A stretch of DNA of 13,178 nucleotides, from the NCBI GenBank assembly GCA_031254255.1, contig JAIRUT010000147.1:1-13178 (forward strand), in the 5' to 3' direction. Origin of the DNA: Coriobacteriales bacterium (GTDB lineage: Bacteria > Actinomycetota > Coriobacteriia > Coriobacteriales > UBA8131). Below, piece by piece: positions 8,248-13,178 of this stretch. Position 1 is the first letter of the stretch. Each line of letters begins with the position of its first letter. The notes under the pieces were generated by a model. It did no database searches. It worked only from the letters and a program-made list of their open reading frames with translations, and was not told the DNA's origin. A program made the position numbers and the translations under genes.

Positions 8248-8932
8248 GCTGCTTATTCTGATCGTTGAGGATGAGGATACGATCAACAACTTCATTGCCT
8301 CCATGCTATCGTCCAACGACTATCAATATGTGAAGGCTCGAAGCGGTGCCGAGGCCTTGGCTATGGCCGCCTCGGAGGTGCCGGATCTGATCCTTCTGGA
8401 CATGGGGCTGCCGGACATTGACGGCAGCGAGGTTATTCAAAAACTCAGGAGCTGGAGCAGCGTTCCAATAATCGTAGTTTCTGCCCGTGGCCATGAGCAA
8501 GAGAAGGTCAAGGCGCTTGATCTGGGTGCAGACGACTATGTCACTAAACCCTTTGGGACGCACGAGCTTCTGGCTCGGATCCGCACAGCCCTCAGACACA
8601 GCAACAACCGCCCTGCAAATAGCGAAGAGATCAAGCAGCTAAACTTTGGCCAACTGCATATTGACCTGGAGCGGCGATTGGTAACACTGGCCGGATCAGA
8701 TGTGCACTTCACACCGATTGAATACAAAATCTTGGTCCTGCTGGCCCGCAATGCCGGCAAGGTATTGACGCATGATTTCATCATCAAGCAAGTCTGGGGG
8801 CCATACACCAATGAGAACCAAGCCCTGCGCGTAAACATGGCCAATATCCGTAGAAAAATCGAGAAGAACCATGCCGAACCCAAATACATCCGAACAGAAG
8901 TCGGCGTCGGCTACAGAATGGTTGAGAACTAG
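8228..8932 (+). CDS. kdpE: OmpR-family response regulator KdpE
   Basis: KdpE is the DNA-binding partner of KdpD and activates the kdp operon when phosphorylated. The 234-residue protein has a receiver domain with acidic residues Glu14/Asp15, phospho-acceptor Asp58 in LLDMGLPDIDG, Ser85 and Lys107 in VTKPFG. It is followed by a winged-helix DNA-binding domain ending in the typical IRTEVGVGYRMVEN. The chosen start, ATG 8228, sits inside the end of kdpD; a second in-frame ATG follows directly at 8231 and either is possible. The upstream TTGAGAG is a poor ribosome-binding site, which fits coupling to kdpD translation. It is the last gene of the + strand operon and faces the chaperone gene on the opposite strand. 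Confidence 0.96.
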   Translation: MMILDNKLLILIVEDEDTINNFIASMLSSNDYQYVKARSGAEALAMAASEVPDLILLDMGLPDIDGSEVIQKLRSWSSVPIIVVSARGHEQEKVKALDLGADDYVTKPFGTHELLARIRTALRHSNNRPANSEEIKQLNFGQLHIDLERRLVTLAGSDVHFTPIEYKILVLLARNAGKVLTHDFIIKQVWGPYTNENQALRVNMANIRRKIEKNHAEPKYIRTEVGVGYRMVEN

Positions 8933-8950
8933 CAGTTGCGAACAACCAAT

Positions 8951-8989
8951 GTTTCCAGGGCAAAAGAGCTTCCCTGTATGCTTGGAAAC
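8951..8989. terminator. Imperfect hairpin between convergent operons
   Basis: GTTTCCA (8951-8957) pairs with TGGAAAC (8983-8989), and an inner AGGG/CCCT pair strengthens the stem. It lies in the 77-bp gap between the kdpE stop and the end of the convergent chaperone gene, where a shared terminator would be expected. Neither side has a convincing T-run, so intrinsic termination is uncertain. Confidence 0.35.
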
Positions 8990-9009
8990 TCTAGCTTCCC
9001 GTCCTGCCG

Positions 9010-9822
9010 CTAGAAGAAGAGTTGCCTCTTGACTGGGTTTACTCCCAGTTTTTCTGTGTATTCGGCCAGGGCCTCCTGTAGTTCTGTGGATACATCGCGA
9101 TACAGTGCTACTCGGGAGTCCGCTTTCAGGAGTTCCAGATAGCGGGGTGCCCAGGTCATCAGGTGCTGCGAGAGGAATTCGGGCAGTAGCTTCGGTCTCT
9201 CTTCTGCCAGCCAAGCCATCAGGAGGAGCATCTTGCCGATCTGGTCCTCCGGCTCGTTTCCCGTTTTTGAGGCGCTGATGTCATGTTTCCTCATCCAGGC
9301 CCTGAGCTCCTGAGTTGATGAGCCGAACAGTACTGAATCCTTGTCCAGATAGACTGAGCCCCAGGCAGGCGCACGAAAGTGTTCGGGGCCAATGAAGAGG
9401 CGCTGGTATTCGGCGCGCAGCCCTTCGACAAGGTATTCTTTGCCAATGGCGGCGATCATCTCTACTGCTATTGGCCGATCTGGAGAGTTGGACAGCAAGG
9501 TCCCGAAAAGGCGTCCAGTGAGGGCGATGTCATCCAGCAGCTCTCGCAATTCTATCGGTTCCAGCGTAGATGGTTTCACAGACTTTGCAGCCTCCTTACG
9601 TTCTACTTTCTGTGCAAGCAGTACGATTCCCAAATGTTCTGTGGATTCCGGGGAATCCACAAATCCAAGAAGGCCCGTATTATCCATGGATCCCGATACC
9701 CCCGATACCCCCGACACCCTCGATGTCCCCGGGGGTTCTGGGATCCCCGAAGTTCCTGGAATCCCCACAGGCTCCGGGGATTCCACACATTCCGTTTGCT
9801 TGATTGGTTTCGACAGCATCAT
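9010..9822 (-). CDS. TorD/DmsD-family molybdoenzyme chaperone with a repetitive N-terminal extension
   Basis: Proteins of this family bind the Tat signal and apo-form of DMSO/TMAO-reductase-type enzymes in the cytoplasm until cofactor loading is complete. The family body spans about residues 88-250: helices around LRELLDDIALTGRLFGTLLS, the EYQRLFIGP segment, the APAWGSVYLDKDSVLFG motif, EPEDQIGKMLLLMAWLAEE and HLMTWAPRYLEL. The open frame from ATG 9822 gives 270 residues, well above the ~200 usual for the family. The first ~85 are low-complexity Gly, Ser, Pro and Glu encoded by repeats and palindromes. A shorter start is credible: GTG 9579 (residue 82) has a strong AAGGAGG at 9597-9591, 11 bases upstream, and would give a 189-residue protein beginning just before the first family helix. 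The long start lies 9 bases after the dmsB-like stop, with only a weak ribosome-binding site. Its place after dmsAB fits a dedicated chaperone for the DmsA-like subunit. Confidence 0.85.
   Translation of the reverse strand: MMLSKPIKQTECVESPEPVGIPGTSGIPEPPGTSRVSGVSGVSGSMDNTGLLGFVDSPESTEHLGIVLLAQKVERKEAAKSVKPSTLEPIELRELLDDIALTGRLFGTLLSNSPDRPIAVEMIAAIGKEYLVEGLRAEYQRLFIGPEHFRAPAWGSVYLDKDSVLFGSSTQELRAWMRKHDISASKTGNEPEDQIGKMLLLMAWLAEERPKLLPEFLSQHLMTWAPRYLELLKADSRVALYRDVSTELQEALAEYTEKLGVNPVKRQLFF
9591..9597 (-). promoter_or_regulatory. Strong internal ribosome-binding site for an alternative chaperone start
   Basis: The - strand reads AAGGAGG here, 11 bases before the in-frame GTG at 9579-9577. The spacing is slightly long but the match is the best in this gene. 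If used, the chaperone lacks the repetitive N-terminal region and has normal family length. Confidence 0.4.
9640..9787. repeat. Palindrome- and tandem-repeat-rich block at the chaperone 5' end
   Basis: Three kinds of repeat are packed into about 150 bases. A near-perfect palindrome has 10-base arms TGTGGATTCC (9640-9649) and GGAATCCACA (9652-9661). A hairpin has 10-base arms TGGAATCCCC (9757-9766) and GGGGATTCCA (9776-9785) with a 9-base loop. Between them lie four 9-base tandem units (9694-9729) of the form CGATACCCC with variants. GGGGAATCCACA (9650-9661) and GGGGATTCCACA (9776-9787) match in 11 of 12 positions. The block is either an in-frame repeat expansion in the chaperone N-terminus or a structured spacer between dmsB and a shorter chaperone gene. 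Confidence 0.85.
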
Positions 9823-9831
9823 GATTTATTC

Positions 9832-10452
9832 TCAGTCAACTTCCTTTGGGTTAGCCAATATACCTATTGTATCGCCAGAAGGTTTGGTTGCTGGCGCCAT
9901 TTTGACAACTAAGTTTGGCATGGTTTCGTCAGGAGTGGGCAGCGGTGCGATAGAGGCGTTGTCGCCATACTTAGAGCGCAGCACATCTATGTCGTCAAAC
10001 TCCAAGGCCCGCAGTGGACAGGCCTCCACGCAGATTGGCTTCAGGTTCTGCTTGACACGATTTATGCAACCGTCACATTTGCGTGCCTTCTCTGTCTCTT
10101 TATTGAATCGGGGAGCCTTGTAGGGGCAGGCATTGATGCAGGCTTGGAATCCTATGCAGACTTCCTCGTCGATCACCATCAGACCGGTATCGCTGTCCTT
10201 ACTGAAGGCACCGGATGGGCAGGCGACCAAGCAGGCCGGCTCATCACAATGATTGCAGGCCCGCGAGACGTGGTATGAAAATACATCTTGCGATAGTTGA
10301 TTGCCTGAACCGCTGAACGAACCACCTTCGTAGTCATAGACGACACGGAAAGCCGTCGTCTGGTCCAAATCCTTGTAATCCTTGCAGGCCAACTCACAAG
10401 TCTTGCAACCTGTGCAGCGCGAACTGTCAAAATAAAAACCATACTGGGTCAT
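9832..10452 (-). CDS. dmsB: DmsB-like iron-sulfur electron-transfer subunit, one cluster cysteine replaced by Phe
   Basis: This is the four-cluster ferredoxin subunit that passes electrons to the molybdenum subunit of DMSO-reductase-type enzymes. The 206 residues carry four Cys groups: C13-C16-C19-C23, C66-C69-C74-C78, C99-(F102)-C105-C109 and C126-C129-C141-C145. Group III reads CIGFQACINACP, where the family has CIGC; a single base (TTC for TGC) accounts for Phe102. In E. coli DmsB the Cys at this position ligates the cluster that becomes [3Fe-4S] when it is mutated, and NarH naturally has Trp there, so a [3Fe-4S] centre is the likely outcome. The start is ATG 10452, with AAGGAG 6 bases upstream, which excludes a longer in-frame extension into dmsA. 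The gene is 14 bases after the dmsA stop. As in most DmsB proteins no signal peptide is seen; export would piggyback on the Tat signal of DmsA. Confidence 0.94.
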   Translation of the reverse strand: MTQYGFYFDSSRCTGCKTCELACKDYKDLDQTTAFRVVYDYEGGSFSGSGNQLSQDVFSYHVSRACNHCDEPACLVACPSGAFSKDSDTGLMVIDEEVCIGFQACINACPYKAPRFNKETEKARKCDGCINRVKQNLKPICVEACPLRALEFDDIDVLRSKYGDNASIAPLPTPDETMPNLVVKMAPATKPSGDTIGILANPKEVD

Positions 10453-10458
10453 TTCTCG

Positions 10459-10464
10459 CTCCTT
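10459..10464 (-). promoter_or_regulatory. Ribosome-binding site fixing the dmsB-like start
   Basis: AAGGAG on the - strand sits 6 bases before ATG 10452. A longer open frame reaches 10605, but its first 51 residues overlap dmsA and lack ferredoxin similarity, so this site decides the start. Confidence 0.75.
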
Positions 10465-10466
10465 CG

Positions 10467-12899
10467 CTAAGCCTTGGCAACTTGAACGATCATTGAGTGC
10501 GCCGGTCCGTTGCCTTTGGCTAAGGGTGTTGGACGATAGGCAGTCAAGGTGTTCACACAGCCACCCTTGTCGATCCGGTCGCCAGCCATGTCCGCATCGT
10601 GCCAAGCACCCTGCGGGATGGCCACAGTGCCCGGAATGACCCGCGCTGTGACCCGGGCTTCGACATGAATCTCGCCACGCGGACTCTTTACCGAGCAGGT
10701 ATCGCCGGAATTGAACAAACGCGACTCGGCGTCAAGCGGATTAATCCAGATCTCGTTGCGGGCAGCCTCTTGCAGCTCCTCGATAAAGCCAAAGGAGGAA
10801 TGGGCGCGGCTTTTATGATGGAACCCACAACCATAGAGGGGGAATTCCGGCGTTACAGAACCATAGCCGTAAAATCCCGGAGTGAAAACAGGTAGCGGGT
10901 TGATGGCCTCTCCGTCAGTTAGCTCCCACTCCCCAGCGATCTTGGCCAGAGCCTCGGAGTAAATCTCGATCTTTCCGGATGGAGTGGAGAGCGGGTTGGC
11001 CGCGGGATCATCGCGGAAGTCTTTCAGGCCGATCGCTGGATCAACGGTTTTCTTGAATATTCCCTGCTTGATCATCTTATCGAATTCTGGCAGTTCCGGA
11101 TAGTCCGCCCGGCCCTGTTCGTAGAGGTACCTCACCCAGTCGTCATGCGTGCGACCTTCGGTGAAGGCCTCCTTCACTCCCAACTTGTCTGCGATCTCAG
11201 TCATAACATCGTAACTGCAACGACATTCAAAGGGAGGATCCTGGGCGGCCGTACCCAGCAATACGCCAGTATAGTATTCGGAATAGCCCTGATTGACAAG
11301 ATTCATCTGTTCGGAGCGCATGGCATCGGGAAGCAGGATGTCTGCATACTTAGCCGAGGAGGTCATGACTGTATCCCAGACGAGGATAAACTCGCACTTG
11401 CTCTCGTCAGACAGGATGTCGTGGGTGTAATTTATATCTCCATGCTGATTGGTCAGGCAGTTGCCGGCGTAGTTCCAGATCAGCTTAATGTCATTGTTCA
11501 ACTTGTCAGCACCTTTGACGCCAGCGTTTAGAGCTGTCATCTCCTTGCCATGATCGATGGCGTTTAGCCATTGGTAGACGGGGATCGAGTGCTCCACGGC
11601 ATTATCGCCATCAGGCAGGCTTCCGACCATATAGATCGGCGGCTCGGCTTCGCGCTGGCCGGTATTCGTGCCCGGAAGGCCGATTTTTCCGATCAGACAG
11701 GGCAGAAGACTGATAGCCCTGGAGGTGTCCTCGCCGTTCGTGTGGCGCTGTGGGCCCCAGCCCTGGCAGATGAAAGGCGCCTTGGCCGCAGCGATGTCTG
11801 CCGCCAACTGTTTGATCCGTTCGGCTGGAACCTGGGTGATCGAGGAAGCCCATTCGGGAGTCTTGGCAACCTTATCGTAGCCGGTTCCCATAACATAGTC
11901 GTGGTAGGACTTGTTGGCGCCCTTGGCGGAATCCGGGAGAGTCTGCTCATCAAAACCCACGCAGTATTTATGCAGAAAGTCCAAGTCGACCTGATCATTC
12001 GTGACCCACTCGTAGGCCAGGGCGTGAACCAAGGCGGCATCAGTTCCTGGGCGGATCGGTAACCATTCGTCGGTGCTTCCAGAAGCCGACTCATTGAGGC
12101 GAAGGTCGATGTTGATGATCTTACCGCCGCGCCCTTGGACAGCCTCGCGAACCTGCGCAAAGTCCCAAGTGGCATTGGCTCCACCCATACGGGTTTCGGC
12201 AGGGCTGTTGCCAAACATTACAATCAAGTCAGAGTTTGCTGCTGCCTCAGAGAAAGACGAGGCGTGGACATTGTCGTAGGGAGAGAAGTCGTCGCCGTAG
12301 AAATAGGGCATAGCGGCACTGAGCATATTCGTGGAATAGTCGAAATGTCGGCCCAGATATCCTCCCAGGCAATTCATCAGGCGAGCCGAGCTATTGCCAG
12401 TTGCTGAATACATTCCCGTTGCATATACAATATGGATGGCGTCGTTTCCGTAGCTGTCAATCGTATATTTCAGCTTGTCAGCAATGGTCTGAATGGCCTC
12501 GTCCCAACTGATCTGTTCGAATTTGCCCTCGCCGCGCTGGCCAACCCGCTTCATCGGGTACTTCAGGCGGTCGGGATGGTTCAGCCATCTGTGCATGCTC
12601 CGCCCGCGCAGGCAGGCCCGCGCCTGCAGGCTGTTGTCGCCCGTGTTGTCTGATTCCATGTAGGCGATCGCGCCGTCAACTACGCGCCATTGGAAGGCGC
12701 AGTTGCCTCCACAGTTGACGTTGCAGGCATTCCAGACAATCTTTTCGTTGTCTGGCAGCTTCTGTTCAGCACTGTCATTTTTGGTTGTACAGCTGTACAA
12801 CGAGCTCAAGGAAACAGCACCTGCCGCAGTCAGTAAGGCTGCCCCGCTGGCTTTACAGAATGTCCGGCGGGAAAGTGTTGATTTACCTATCGTTTTCAT
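10467..12899 (-). CDS. dmsA: DmsA-like molybdopterin oxidoreductase catalytic subunit, Tat-exported
   Basis: This is the catalytic subunit of a DMSO-reductase-family enzyme that reduces an S- or N-oxide as terminal electron acceptor, using a bis-molybdopterin guanine dinucleotide cofactor. The 810 residues match E. coli DmsA (about 814). The N-terminus has a twin-arginine motif SRRTFCK (Arg11-Arg12) and hydrophobic stretch, followed by LYSC (Cys37), a possible though atypical lipobox. The FS0 cluster motif is C59-x3-C63-x3-C67...C96, followed by LRGRSMHRW. GGYLGRHFDYST (residues 179-190) matches the DmsA segment that carries the molybdenum-ligating serine, probably Ser189. The C-terminus TPLAKGNGPAHSMIVQV is typical. 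The start is ATG 12899, with AAAGGA 5 bases upstream, rather than GTG 12902. It heads an operon with the dmsB-like and chaperone genes; no dmsC-type anchor follows. The true substrate cannot be told from sequence. Confidence 0.95.
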   Translation of the reverse strand: MKTIGKSTLSRRTFCKASGAALLTAAGAVSLSSLYSCTTKNDSAEQKLPDNEKIVWNACNVNCGGNCAFQWRVVDGAIAYMESDNTGDNSLQARACLRGRSMHRWLNHPDRLKYPMKRVGQRGEGKFEQISWDEAIQTIADKLKYTIDSYGNDAIHIVYATGMYSATGNSSARLMNCLGGYLGRHFDYSTNMLSAAMPYFYGDDFSPYDNVHASSFSEAAANSDLIVMFGNSPAETRMGGANATWDFAQVREAVQGRGGKIINIDLRLNESASGSTDEWLPIRPGTDAALVHALAYEWVTNDQVDLDFLHKYCVGFDEQTLPDSAKGANKSYHDYVMGTGYDKVAKTPEWASSITQVPAERIKQLAADIAAAKAPFICQGWGPQRHTNGEDTSRAISLLPCLIGKIGLPGTNTGQREAEPPIYMVGSLPDGDNAVEHSIPVYQWLNAIDHGKEMTALNAGVKGADKLNNDIKLIWNYAGNCLTNQHGDINYTHDILSDESKCEFILVWDTVMTSSAKYADILLPDAMRSEQMNLVNQGYSEYYTGVLLGTAAQDPPFECRCSYDVMTEIADKLGVKEAFTEGRTHDDWVRYLYEQGRADYPELPEFDKMIKQGIFKKTVDPAIGLKDFRDDPAANPLSTPSGKIEIYSEALAKIAGEWELTDGEAINPLPVFTPGFYGYGSVTPEFPLYGCGFHHKSRAHSSFGFIEELQEAARNEIWINPLDAESRLFNSGDTCSVKSPRGEIHVEARVTARVIPGTVAIPQGAWHDADMAGDRIDKGGCVNTLTAYRPTPLAKGNGPAHSMIVQVAKA

Positions 12900-12904
12900 C
12901 ACAG

Positions 12905-12910
12905 TCCTTT
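12905..12910 (-). promoter_or_regulatory. Ribosome-binding site of the dmsA-like gene
   Basis: AAAGGA on the - strand lies 5 bases before ATG 12899 and only 2 before the in-frame GTG 12902, favouring the ATG start. Confidence 0.55.
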
Positions 12911-13178
12911 CCTTTCAATACACTATTCAACTCAACAAGGATTTTAACAGCTTCATTGCAGCTTAAACTCAGGCAAAGAGACCTTTCAGCGTTACGAATG
13001 GCATCAGAGAATTCGACAAGCTTTTTTAATGGACTTGATCTTTGTGTTTAAAGTACTGGAAACATGGCCTACAATGAATAAATCAAGGCTTCCCAAGTAG
13101 CTTGGCGCCGGGGGAAGCAGGAGCGAAGCTAGTCTAAACAAAGGTAGAATTAAGGCTGACAAAAACAGTATTTATATT
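12911..13178. other. Upstream region of the dms-like operon, no gene seen
   Basis: These ~270 bases to the window edge contain no credible coding sequence; short + strand frames running in from dmsA are antisense shadows. The - strand must carry the dmsA promoter here, but I see no good -35/-10 pair. I looked for an FNR/CRP-type TTGAT-N4-ATCAA site and found only isolated half-sites. The one clear structure is the hairpin at 13088-13118. Confidence 0.5.
13088..13118. terminator. Hairpin near the right edge, possible terminator of a gene outside the window
   Basis: GCTTCCC (13088-13094) and GGGAAGC (13112-13118) are perfect 7-base arms around a 17-base loop that itself contains CCAAG/CTTGG and GGCGCC. 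Read on the - strand the stem is followed by the moderately T-rich CTTGATTTATTCATT, so it could end a - strand gene entering from the right. It could instead be a structured leader of the dmsA transcript. The T-rich tract is weak. Confidence 0.3.

Noticed and set aside
9392..10123. A 243-codon + strand frame with Asp-Thr-Pro repeats opposite the chaperone and dmsB
   Set aside because: Antisense of two recognised genes; the repeats are the complement of the 9-base units at 9694-9729.
10453..10605. Upstream extension of the dmsB-like frame overlapping dmsA
   Set aside because: Its 51 residues do not resemble the family and the AAGGAG site places the start at 10452.
12911..13178. tRNA gene, CRISPR array or Moco riboswitch at the right edge
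   Set aside because: No cloverleaf, no regularly spaced repeats and no match to the Moco motif could be seen by eye.

Overview
This 13.2 kb window is bacterial chromosomal DNA of moderately high GC content (my impression; not computed). It has two main blocks that converge near position 9000: a potassium-uptake operon on the + strand and an anaerobic respiratory operon on the - strand. The gene set (Kdp K+-ATPase with its own sensor pair, and a Tat-exported DMSO-reductase-family molybdoenzyme with a TorD-type chaperone) fits an anaerobic or facultative bacterium. The mix of families loosely suggests an anaerobic Gram-positive such as Coriobacteriia/Eggerthellales or a DmsA-rich Firmicute. That placement is a weak guess, because nothing in the window fixes the taxon.

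Layout. Positions 1-590 are the 3' end of rsmB (16S rRNA m5C methyltransferase). Its last eleven codons and stop codon lie inside the left arm of a long inverted repeat (555-657) that resembles a dispersed REP/MITE element. After about 300 bp of leader DNA come kdpA, kdpB, kdpC, kdpD and kdpE (957-8932), with gaps of 39, 1 and 21 bp and a 20-bp kdpD/kdpE overlap. This looks like one transcription unit encoding the P-type K+ pump KdpABC and the sensor kinase/response regulator KdpDE that would control it. A short imperfect hairpin lies in the 77-bp gap before the convergent block. On the - strand, reading from right to left, are a dmsA-like catalytic subunit (12899-10467), a dmsB-like four-cluster ferredoxin subunit (10452-9832) and a TorD/DmsD-family chaperone (9822-9010). 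No dmsC-like membrane anchor is present. The last ~280 bp at the right edge are dmsA upstream DNA with no gene.

How the genes work together. KdpD would sense K+ limitation and phosphorylate KdpE, which would switch on kdpABC. KdpA is the channel-like subunit, KdpB the ATPase and KdpC the accessory subunit. The dms-like genes would make an exported molybdenum reductase: the TorD-like protein guards the apo-enzyme and its Tat signal, DmsB carries electrons through Fe-S clusters, and DmsA reduces the terminal acceptor (an S- or N-oxide, not determined).

Most notable features. I did not find an obviously new multi-gene system. The unusual signals are: (i) extra repetitive or unconserved sequence in three genes, namely a 40-residue Ala/Glu/Thr tract in the nucleotide-binding domain of KdpB, an extra ~34 residues in the ATP-binding domain of KdpD, and a repeat/palindrome-rich 5' part of the TorD-like gene; (ii) a Cys-to-Phe change at a cluster-ligand position of the DmsB-like subunit; (iii) the repeat element that forms the end of rsmB; (iv) the missing membrane anchor; and (v) a 12-codon ORF that ends in an ATGA overlap with the kdpA start.
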